Assembly (NCBI GenBank): GCA_964036045.1
Contig: OZ038385.1
Span: 31,834,641-31,898,640 of the forward strand
DNA length: 64,000 nt
Source of the DNA: Eutreptiella sp. 'Long Island Sound 2002'
Lineage: Eukaryota > Euglenozoa > Euglenophyceae > Eutreptiales > Eutreptiaceae
Direction of reading: 5' to 3'
Part shown: in pieces, positions 54,650 through 64,000 of the stretch
Layout of the letters: the number at the start of each line of letters is the position of its first letter
Numbering within the stretch: the stretch's first letter is position 1
Translations under genes and position numbers: made by a program
The notes under the pieces: model-generated
The model's input: the letters and a program-made list of their open reading frames with translations, nothing else
Databases searched by the model: none
What the model was told of the DNA's origin: nothing

Positions 54650-56400
54650 TTAGCAAAGGAAAAGAGGACAAAAGGAAAAACAAACACCAGCAGCGCAGAC
54701 ATCCGCACAGCACAGCCAACCAGCACAGCACCGCAGGGCAGCACGGCACCGCAGGACACGGCACAGGGCGCAGGACACCACAGGACAACGCACAGCACAG
54801 CAAGACACCACGACACACCAGAGCAGCACCACCACACCGCAGAACGCCCAGGGAGACACCACAACGCACAGGGACACGCCACAGCACGAGGCACCAACAA
54901 CAGCGCAGACGACACTGGCGCCGCACGACAGGCCGCAGGAGGGCAAAGCAAACACAAACAGCACCGCAAAACGACAGCAGAGCACGACAGCACAGCACCA
55001 CACGACCGCACAGTGCCACAGCACACGACACAGGGAAGCAGTGCACCACAGCCAGCACAACAAGGCACCGCAGCGCACAGAGCGGAGAAGACAGGGAACG
55101 CACAGCACGAGGAAAAGAGCACCACAGCACGCGGACACCACCACCGGGCAAAAAACAGCACAGGCAACCAACAGCACAACACAGCACAGCACGACAGCCC
55201 ACAGGAGGGCAGAGCAAGCCCCAACAGCACCGCAACACGGCAGCAGAGCACAACAGCACAACACCACGCGACAGCACAGCACCACAGAACACGACACAGG
55301 AAAGCAGGGCACCACAACAAACCACACCAACCACAGGGAAACAGACCACGCGGCCAGACAGGGACGCCGACACCGAAACACGCCACCAGCAGACAACCAC
55401 AGGCCACCAGACCCAGCACCGCACCACGGCACACCACAGCACCAGGCGCCAGCAACAGCACGCACGGCACGAACACCACAACGCGAGCGCACCAGCACAG
55501 CGAAGCACAGCACCGCACAGAGCGGAGAGGACAGGGAACGCACAGCACAGCACCCCGGGACACACACAGCACAAAGCAAAGCGGCGAACAACAGCACGCA
55601 CCACCGCGCCACACAGCACGGGGGAACACCACAAAACACAGCGCCGCAGAGCACAGGGCCCCAGGGCAACGGGCAGCGCAAGAGGGCACGGCGCAACGAG
55701 CAGCGGCACCCAACGAGCACAACACAGCACAGGACAGCACAACACCGGAGGACACAACGCGCAGCAGCGCGGCGCAGCACCGCAGCCAGGGACGCACAGC
55801 ACAACACAGCACACGGCACACAGCACCGAGCGGCAGCGACGAAAACCGCGAGACGTAAAGGGGGGGGGGGGCAGCAACCACCGGGGAGCAACCACCAACC
55901 AGGCGGAAAGCACGAAAGAGGGACAAGCGCACGGGGAGCCGAGAGGCGGAAGGCCAACAAAGCAAACAACGCACAGCGCCGAGGCCAAGGGCACCCGGGG
56001 CCGGAAACCAGAGAAAGCCGGAGACAACGGGGGCGCAGATGGGGACAAGGGGGAGAAAAAAAAAAAAAAAAACACCAAGGAACCAAGCAGGATCGACGAA
56101 AAGCGCGAGACACAAAAAGGGAGGGGGGAGGGGGAGAAACCACCAAAGGAAAGCCAACGGCCAAGCGGGAGACACAAACGAGGCGCGAGCGCACAGGGAG
56201 CCAGGCAGCCGGAGGCCGAGAAAAACAACCAAAGCACAGCGCCAAGGCAACGAGGAACGGCAAGGGCAGCGAGAGAGAGGGGGGCAACCCCAGCCCGGAG
56301 GGGGCCAAGCAAAGCAGAAAGACAAGGCGGCCAAAGGAAAAGGTGAGGCGCACCACAACGCGCCCGCGAGGCCGGCCCGCCCGACCCGGCCACAAAGAGC
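54650..56400. repeat. Low-complexity CAGCAC-like region of element B
   Basis: Plus strand is rich in CAGCACAGCAC, ACGACAG and purine runs. It mirrors 16.63-18.35 kb of A. Open frames of over 400 codons on both strands are compositional. Confidence 0.7.
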
Positions 56401-56404
56401 AAGC

Positions 56405-56640
56405 ACACGCACGCCAGCCGCCGTCCGGATGGACGAGTGCGCGCCCGGAGGGTACCCAGCCCCTGCCGGCTACGAACAGCCGCCGTCCGGATGGACGAGT
56501 GCGCGCCCGGAGGGTACCCAGCCCCTGCCGGCTACGAACAGCCGCCGTCCGGATGGACGTGTGTGCGCCGGAGGGTACCCAGCCCCTGCCGGCTACGATA
56601 GCCGCCGTCCGGATGGACGAGTGAGCGCCCCGCAGCGACG
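56405..56640 (-). repeat. 62-bp tandem repeat of element B
   Basis: Four units with GCCGCCGTCCGGATGGAC cores on plus, the reverse complement of the element A repeat. Confidence 0.88.
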
Positions 56641-58848
56641 CCCCGCACAGCAACACAACACACCGAGCGGGCACACCGGTGAACAGGAGCCGGGAGGCCC
56701 AGGACACCGCACACGCAAGACAACACACCGAGCGGGCACACCGGTGAACAGGAGCCAGGAGGCCCAGGACACCACACGCAACACAACACACCGAGCGGGC
56801 GCTCCGGTGAACAAGAGCCGGGAGGCCTAGGACACTGCACACGCAACACAACACACCGAGCGGGCACACCGGTGAACAGGAGCCGGGAGGCCCAGGACAC
56901 CGCACACGCAACACAACACACCGAGCGGGCACACCGGTGAACAGGAGCCGGGAGGCCCAGGACACCACACACGCAACACAACACACCGAGCAGGCACACC
57001 GGAGAACAGGAGCCGGGAGGCCCAGGACACCGCACACGCAACACAACACAGCGAGCGGGCGCACTGGTGAACAGGAGCCGGGAGGCCCAGGACACGGCAC
57101 ACGCAACACAACACACCGAGCGGGCACACCGGTGAACAGGAGCCGGGATGCCCAGGACACCGTACACACAACACAACACACCGAGAGGGCGCACCGGTGA
57201 ACAGGAGCCGGGAGGCCCAGGACACCGCACACGCAACACAACACACCGAGCAGGCACACCGGTGAACAGGAGCCGGGAGGCCCAGGACACCGCACACGCG
57301 AAACAACACACCGAGCGGGCACACCGGTGAACAGGAGCCGGGAGGCCCAGGACACCGCACACGCAACACAACACATCGAGCGGGCACACCGGTGAACAGG
57401 AGCCGGGAGGACCAGGACACCGCACACGCAACACAACACACCGAGCGGGCACACCGGTGAACAGGAGCCGGGAGGCCCTGGACACCGCACACGCAACACA
57501 ACACACCGAGCGGATGCACCGGTGAACAGGAGCCGGGAGGCCCAGGACACCGCACACGCAACACAACACACCGAGCGGGCACACCGGTGAACAGGAGCCA
57601 GGTGGCCCAAGACACCGCACACGCAACACAACACACCGAGCGGGCACACAGGTGAACAGGAGCCGGAAGGCCCAAGACACCGCACGCGCAACACAACACA
57701 CCGAGCGGGCACACCGGTGAACAGGAGCGCGGAGGCCTACGACACCGCACACGCAACACAACACACCGAGCGGGCACACCGGAGAACAGGAGCCGGGAAG
57801 CCATGGACACCGCACACCCAACACAACACACCGAGCGGGCACACCGGTGAACAGGAGCCAGTTGGTCCAGGACACCGCCCACACAAAACAACACACCGAG
57901 CGGGCACACCGGTGAACAGGCGCCAGAAGGCCCAGGACACCGCACACGCAACACAACACACCGAGCAGGCACACCGGTGAACAGGAGCCGGGAGGCCCAG
58001 GACACCGCACACGCAACACAACACACCGAGCAGGCACACCGGAGAACAGGAGGCAGGTGGCCCAGGACGCCGCACACGCGAAACAACACACCGAGCGGGC
58101 ACACCGGGGAACAGGAGCCACGAGGCCCAGGACACCGCACACCCAACACAACACACCGAGCGGGCACACCGGAGAACAGGAGCAAGGAGGCCCAGGACAT
58201 CGCGCACACAACACAACACAGCGAGCGGGCACACCGGTGAACAGGAGCCGGGAGGCCCAGGACATCGCACACACAACGCAACACACCGAGCAGGCACAGC
58301 GGTGAACAGGAGCCGGGAGGCCCAGGACACCGCACACGCAACACAACACACCGAGCTGGCACACCGGTGAACAGGAGCCGGGAGGCCCAGGACACCGCAC
58401 ACGCAACACAACACACCGAGCGGGCACACCGGTGAACAGGAGCCGGGAGGCCCAGGACGCCGCACACCCAACACAACACGCCGAGCGGGCACACCGGTGA
58501 ACAGGAGCCGGGAGGCCCAGGACACCGCACACGCAACACAACACACCGAGGGGGCACACCGGTGAACAGGAGCCGGGAGGCCCAGGACACCGCACACGCA
58601 AGACAACACACCGAGCGAGCGCACCGGTGAACAGGAGCCGGCAGGCCCAGGACACCGCACGCGCAACACAACACACCGAGCGGGCACGACGGTGAACAGG
58701 AACCGGGAGGCCCAGGACACCGCACACGCAACACAACACACCGAGCGGGCACACCGGTGAACAGGAGCCGGGAGGCCCAGGACAGCGCACACCCAACACA
58801 ACACACCGAGCGCGCACACCGGTGAACAGGAGCCGGGAGGCCCAGGAC
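56641..58848 (-). repeat. 65-bp tandem array of element B, 34 units
   Basis: Units start (minus strand) at 58848, 58783 and onward to 56705. 33 units of 65 bp plus one of 63 bp (two bases lost near 56773) give exactly 2208 bp. All three minus frames stay open for up to 830 codons; these are not genes. Confidence 0.95.
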
Positions 58849-58896
58849 ACCGCACACACGTAGGGCGGCCGGGGGACAGGAAAGAACCAACACCCC

Positions 58897-59331
58897 ATGG
58901 GTCGGACACACTGGGGCGACCCAGACGACCCACCGGGCCAGTGGCAGGAGCGGTACTCCAAGGCTGCTGGTCCGAGCCCGGCCAGGCTGCATCGAGGACC
59001 ATGGCAAACGTCACCCGGAGCCATGGATGCGACCGGTGACAGGCGAGCCGGTACACAGTCCAGGAGGGGGTCGCCTGCCAGGCAGAGTGGCCCCGCAACT
59101 CAAGCCACAAGGGTGAGGCGGTCGTACCGTAGACAAGCGGGAGCAATACCCCTTGTGGTGAGAGATACTCCACACGGCTGGGTAGCCCCCAGAGCTGCCG
59201 CCCGAAGGAGGGGGCATGTGGCCCTACTCATGGACACATGTGGGGACACCCTCCCACCTGGGACACATGGACCGGGTGGCCGCGACAATGCCTTCCCAAG
59301 CACATGCGGGAGCGGCTCAAGAGGCACCTAA
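58897..59331 (+). CDS. 144-codon ORF in the 3' region of element B
   Basis: Third copy of the ORF at 14098-14532 and 23607-24041, sense to the element. Basic, Arg/Gly/Ser-rich, no known domain. Confidence 0.3.
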   Translation: MGRTHWGDPDDPPGQWQERYSKAAGPSPARLHRGPWQTSPGAMDATGDRRAGTQSRRGSPARQSGPATQATRVRRSYRRQAGAIPLVVRDTPHGWVAPRAAARRRGHVALLMDTCGDTLPPGTHGPGGRDNAFPSTCGSGSRGT

Positions 59332-59416
59332 CATAGGGCAGTGGGAGGGACAGGACGTCCCCATGGTAAGACCTTCTTCCTGCACCGTCAAAGCAGGCAT
59401 CCCGAGCTCCCGAAGA

Positions 59417-59432
59417 TACCTACCTACCTACC
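59417..59432 (+). repeat. Element B 3' tail, (TACC)4
   Basis: Four TACC units preceded by CCGAAGA as in element A, and directly followed by the flanking duplication (TGAAAAATA). Confidence 0.88.
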
Positions 59433-59822
59433 TGAAAAATATAAAATTCAAGACACAATCACTAAAATTCATGTGTGGCCCTATGTACAATGAATCAGGG
59501 CCAAAGAAAGTACATTAACAAAAGTAGACACATGCCACACCACGCACAAACAAACATTAGACTGGAATCTGACGCGAGTTTGGAGATCCGAGCTCGAAAA
59601 ATAGGCCCATGACAGGCCAAAAATGAGTGATTTTTGGCATAAAATGACTATGCCAAAACGAGCTCAAAAAAGTTTAAAACTTCGAGCTAAAAGATGTTGA
59701 AAGCGTCGAAACGCAACCAAAACTCGAACATATATTGTTTGTACTCACCAAGTACAAACAAAATGAGCTCTTACTTATTTTCCGTCGCACCATATCTTGG
59801 AGATATAGTGGCGAACTTTGAG
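59433..59822. repeat. Right copy of the 390-bp duplication flanking element B
   Basis: Same length as 53577-53966. After 59822 the target continues CACATGAAAACAAAG, whereas the left copy runs into the element. Confidence 0.78.
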
Positions 59823-60471
59823 CACATGAAAACAAAGTGCTCAAAATCTCGAAACAAAAATGCACGCCAAAAATCCCCATTGGCTCAAACGAGCTCGAAT
59901 TAAGGTGATTATAAAACTAGACAGTCGTCGTTAGGACGTCAAAAAAGAAATAATCAAGAAACTTGACAATGACGCAAAACACTGACTACAAAAATTGGCA
60001 ACATGAACACAACGGAAATGCACTATTTATGCATGAAAGTGGGTCCCACCATGGAGTGTGGTGACCCACCACAACAATAACTTGTGATTGCAAAGGGAAG
60101 GGAAGGCAAACCAAAATGTTTCCCAATGTTGGCTTCACCCTGGAGTCAATGAAATCCACTTGACCTTGGAACTCACCATGGTCTCCAAACCACAACCAAA
60201 ACTCAGTACAATCCTAATAATTTAGCCATATCTCGGAACTGACTTGCAACTCACAGAAACAAATAACATACCATTGTAGAGGAGAGTCATGCCATTCCAT
60301 TGCATCTCACCTCAAGAGAAATGGATGGAAAATCTCAGTTTACGATTAGGCAGAAGTGAGCACATGAAATGCATAAGATGTGCATGCCATGCCTAATCTA
60401 ACAATCGGGGGTAAAACAAAAAGGCACCGTAAGCTGCCGGCAACGATGCCTGAGCTATCCCTATACTTTAC
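59823..60471. other. AT-rich DNA, no gene seen
   Basis: Continuation of the AT-rich target, then low-copy-looking sequence without coding signal. Confidence 0.5.
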
Positions 60472-60878
60472 ATGGCTGGGCACCATGACGTTAAGGGGTT
60501 TTTGAAAATAGTGGCACCGGAACCTGAACTTTTGATTCCCTATCATAAACTAAGGATTGACTATTACAACCCTGCAGTCAGAATTAATTCAGGTCAACAG
60601 GATGAAGTTGCCGTAAAGGTCAGTTCATGGTCTCGCAATTTGGGTCGCCAGACCCCAACTGGCAGTTCGCCCGCGAATTGGCGCGACGCCGGTTCTCCAC
60701 CAGGCCGCTGCCAATATTTAACTTCTGTACCTATGCCAATTTAAGGCAAATTCGCATAGCTATCAACAGGGCAACGGATTCCCTAATGACTGATACAAAA
60801 GCGGCAGAAAAACACGCCGAGTTCCCTGATATCCCTACTGCAGGCTCAAGTCAAAAGTACCATGAAAGGAAAGGTTAA
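60472..60878 (+). CDS. Unrecognised coding-like frames
   Basis: Two overlapping plus frames (60472-60744 and 60627-60878) have balanced amino-acid use, for example LLIPYHKLRIDYYNPAVRI and PNWQFARELARRRFSTRP. They could be one decayed gene with a frameshift near 60.65 kb. No family recognised. Confidence 0.2.
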
Positions 60879-61146
60879 GGGGGGATGAAGGCTAATGATA
60901 TCCTCTATCAACTCCTATAGTGTGGGCCTATTATAGCCTACACAAAGGGATGACGGGGGTCAGCACAAGGAGGACTATGTGTCCCCATAACCGGGGATCA
61001 GGCCCCACAGGGGGGGCCGGGGGGCGCAGGGCATGACGGAAACCAAACACTCCCCTCCCTAGCTGGACGACACCGTTGAAGAGGAAAAAACAAAGGTGGT
61101 GACATGGTGACCTAGAACCTGGAAAACACAGGGATGGGATGGGTGG

Positions 61147-61178
61147 GTGTAAAACTTCACCTACGGCTCAAATCGTTT
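61147..61178 (+). repeat. 32-bp dispersed repeat, copy 2
   Basis: Identical to 21346-21377. Confidence 0.85.
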
Positions 61179-62851
61179 TACACTCTCCTCCCCAGCCCAG
61201 CAATCGTGCTGGCAAAAACTGACGGGGAAAAACGATTTTAGCCGTGTGGCCTCCCTCTGCCCATCAGTGCTTCTGTTGGGCTGAACCATCAGGTTAGCAC
61301 AACAACCTAATGCGGTCTCTACACATTCAAATGAAAAACAAGCAACACAGAAAGTCAATCAGTTAAAACTCAAGTTATGCTGTGACAGGAGGAAATGGTT
61401 CAGGCATGCCATCATTATCCTCCGTCCAGCACCTATCCAGATTGAAGACTGAATGTCCCATCAAGACAATGGCTGCCCACTTCCATGAAGGAAGGGCCCA
61501 CGTGCCAACAGTGGGTGAAAAAATAGAAACAGATCACAGTCCATTCAGTGGGCTGGGACCCATACCTTCAGTGGGCGTTAGATCCCATCAACCCCAGCAA
61601 TGCAGAGAAAAGCAATGTACAGATTGCTACTGATCATCCAGAATCAGTCAGGATTCAGGATAGAGGTACTGCAGAGGCTATACCAGCGCCCGCAGTGCCT
61701 GGATTCAGTCGGACTACTTGCAGCATACGTGTTTCAGTCAGAATACTCAGCATACCTTACTTCAGTTTCACTCAGGGACACCAAAAGTTCTTGTACTCAT
61801 ACCACAAGCAGTGCTGTTTACAGCCACAGCCTCCACAAGAGCTTACATTAGGGGGAAGCTTTAAGGTGCCCCCTTAGCCATGGCGGCTCTGTGGACTATC
61901 TCAGGAAGTTGCTGCGACTTTTTATGCACCTCAGACTGGTCCAGTGTCAACCCCCTGCAGCTGCCAGGTTTCTGGCCAATACCTGGGTTCACATGGCCGT
62001 TTCCCCTCGTGACCCTGTCCCTGGTTACCCAGCCATGGGATTGTACAAGAACTGACCCAACTTGGTCATCAGTGGATCTTCTGGACCCGTCTGACTCCAA
62101 GACATTACACTGCTGCAGTGCAAAACAGACTCTTCGGGGCCTCTGGGTGTTGGTGCTGCACCAGAAGGCCAGAAACGTCCTCTTAACGGCCCATGTGTTG
62201 GGGGTGTCCACAGCCCCAGTGGCTGCAACCTGCGCACTGTACTGGGGTCTGGACTCCACTCCGACACTAAATGTGCTGCCTAAGTACACGTATATGGTGC
62301 GTGCTCTGCATATGGGGGCCTGCACTTGACTGCGCTACCCAGCGGGTCCCGCTGTTTGCAGTCCAGCAACCTGTTTCTTGTTTGATTGGCCCTTTTATTT
62401 GTGTTTGGGTGTTGGCAACCCCGAACAAGGGGACTGCTGCAGTTTGGGAGCCAATTTCAGACACACATAGGCTGGACACTACCCTGTGATGCTGCCAGTC
62501 TCGGGCCTATCCGCCCAATCTGGTGGCCTGGGCGTGTTAGCTCCATACGGACAGCAGTTATGACTGTAGATGTATCAGTGGGAGATGGGTTGAGTGCCCA
62601 TCTCCTGTGGTAGAGGAAGAGAGATTAGTGTCGGCGTATGGACCCAGGATGTGGAGGTCGTACCGCCTCAAGTCCAACCCTGATGGTCTGAACGACTACT
62701 TTGGCTTCACGGCTCCGCTTGGATCCTGAAATACATCCTGATGAATGTATTTACTCTGGGTTTACCAGCCTTTGCCTGCAGGACAGGGGGGTACAAAAGA
62801 TTGTGACATACATATGCACATATAAGGGAAAAGAGAAGATCTACACGTTGC

Positions 62852-62921
62852 CCAGAGCCCCAGAGACTTGCAACTGGGCGGTTTGGTTCCCAGATCCCCA
62901 GAGACTTGCAACTGGGCGGTC
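62852..62921 (+). repeat. 38-bp tandem duplication
   Basis: CCAGAGACTTGCAACTGGGC recurs 38 bp later, and a third copy of the core lies at about 63564-63587. Confidence 0.8.
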
Positions 62922-64000
62922 TGGTCTGGTACTGTGGGTAGGCAGCGCCCACAGTGAGATGGCAGGACACTTCAGATCACAGTCAACACATCACTACTAC
63001 ACCCGAAATCAGGACACACTTGGCTCAGGCAGGCAGGTAGGCATCAGCCGACCACATACGCCCTACACTTGGGGGCTGTAAGAAGACTACCCCAGACCGG
63101 GGATTCCCCTCAGGTTGACTTGGGGTTCCCACTGGGTGCAGGTCCTCCAGACCCTCGCAGGGTAACCACAAGGCTGTGGTGGCACTCTTTGACAATGAGT
63201 GAGTGCATCCATAAGGTAGATTGTCTGTCTACCCGGAAAGAATAGACCTTGCTGGATCTGGTGGGCCCCCACTGGAGGACATTGTTCACCCCCTGCTGCC
63301 GAGCACACTCCTCACACGCACTCCACGCACCAACTCACACATTCCGCGGTGATCCAGCGGACTGATGGGGCGTTTCGCTGTAGTCTCCTAAGAGGCCCCG
63401 GTTGGGGCTAAGCTGGACCGCAGGACATCGTCCTGAGGGTCCCTAAGGTCCATGACACTGATGTTCATGGCACCACGCTCATGCCCTCATCACCCGAGCA
63501 AGACTCGAAATCGTGCTCAGGGACAGCTAATCCTGGCACAGGCCGCGATCATCTTGGTCAAGTCCCCAGAGACTTGCAACTGGGCGGCAGGACCTTGATC
63601 GGACGGCTCTGGCTGGATAGGAAAGGGAAAAGGAAAAAGGAAGGAGTGGATGTCGTCGACCATCGCCTCCTTGGTCCGGTCAGAGTCCAACACAGCCGCC
63701 AGGACCCGTACGCTGCAGTGACAGGGCTCAGCGGTCGTTGGCACTTCAGGCTTTTTTGGCTGTGCAGACTGGGGTGCCTTCACCTGACAGCACAATCCAG
63801 CCAAGAGGGACGTCATAATGCATAGGGCGTCCACGAGCTGTGGGTCGCCCTTTGCTGGCATCGAAGCAGAGGGAGTATCTTATTCAATCCACCCTGTGGA
63901 ACTCTGTCAAATCCCAGCCTGGGTGGCTATACTCCCGGACGGGGCGAGCAGGACTGATATGCTGTTAGCATAGCCCCATTCATCGGATGGGGACTGTGGG

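Larger units (their letters stand above)
53967..59432 (+). mobile_element. Element B: plus-strand sister of element A
   Basis: About 5.5 kb: an AT-rich 5' stretch absent from A (53967-54390), the shared 5' module with the 22-codon ORF, low-complexity CAGCAC-like DNA, 62-bp repeats, 34 units of the 65-bp repeat in reverse orientation, the conserved 3' region and (TACC)4. No polymerase gene. A lacks the first 425 bp, so A may be 5'-truncated or derived from a processed transcript. Confidence 0.75.
60879..64000. other. Low-copy-looking DNA, no supported gene
   Basis: Short frames on both strands, none with a recognisable domain. It holds the second copy of the 32-bp repeat (61147-61178) and three copies of a short repeat ending GACTTGCAACTGGGCGG (62858-62881, 62896-62919, about 63564-63587). 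Confidence 0.45.

Noticed and set aside
54386-56624. Plus frames of 490 and 527 codons, His/Thr/Gln-rich
   Set aside because: CAGCAC-type low-complexity DNA; no conserved frame between A and B.
56532-59024. Minus-strand frames of 726-1020 codons
   Set aside because: Same artefact from the reversed 65-bp array of element B, extended by low-complexity DNA.
61880-62329. A 149-codon plus-strand gene
   Set aside because: Open on both strands, no family, no supporting signals.

Overview
The window is nuclear DNA of a repeat-rich eukaryote. It shows no bacterial operons, no rRNA and no intact host gene. It is a stack of retroelements: a Ty3/gypsy chromovirus, a very large non-LTR (LINE-type) element, and smaller relatives nested into one another. 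The only recognisable host-type coding sequence is a broken piece of pyrophosphate-dependent phosphofructokinase (PFP), an enzyme of plants, algae and many protists. The Gag-Pol and LINE proteins remind me of predicted proteins from dinoflagellate genomes, and the satellite-derived reading frames of predicted proteins from some large plant genomes. This is recollection, not a search result, so the organism is best stated as a large-genome alga, dinoflagellate or plant.

Layout. 0-1.5 kb: weak, unrecognised coding-like frames on the minus strand. 1.9-12.8 kb: one chromovirus, apparently cut in two by an inversion. The integrase core and chromodomain lie on + at 1.9-3.2 kb; gag (an open 824-codon frame) to the integrase zinc domain lies on minus from 12.8 down to 6.7 kb. 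14.0-18.6 kb: element A, non-autonomous, minus strand. 18.6-20.35 kb: a second copy of the gag N-terminus and leader. 23.5-47.3 kb: element D, a decayed giant LINE on minus with three coding regions (ORF1; ORF2 with AP-endonuclease, reverse transcriptase, RNase H and zinc knuckle; ORF3, RING-like and proline-rich), tandem arrays of 65, 64 and 84 bp, and a 3' tail. 47.7-52.0 kb: element E, minus strand, with a proline-rich ORF related to ORF3 and the PFP piece. 54.0-59.4 kb: element B, a plus-strand sister of A. 59.8-64 kb: low-copy-looking DNA with no gene I can support.

A, B, D and E all end in exactly four TACC units. A, B and D share about 570 bp of 3' sequence and the same 65-bp satellite; E shares only short motifs there. 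The simplest reading is that D is (a relic of) the autonomous element whose machinery mobilised A, B and perhaps E.

The most unusual observation: each of the four insertions is flanked by a long direct duplication of its target. The lengths are about 1.76 kb (A), 0.94 kb (D), 1.07 kb (E) and exactly 390 bp (B). One copy stops at the TACC tail and the other starts at the element's 5' end. LINE target-site duplications are normally about 5-20 bp. By eye the paired copies differ by about 1.3% (E), 1.4% (A), 2.8% (B) and 6-7% (D), which fits E lying inside D's right-hand duplication. If confirmed outside this assembly, this is a retrotransposition system that makes kilobase-scale target duplications.
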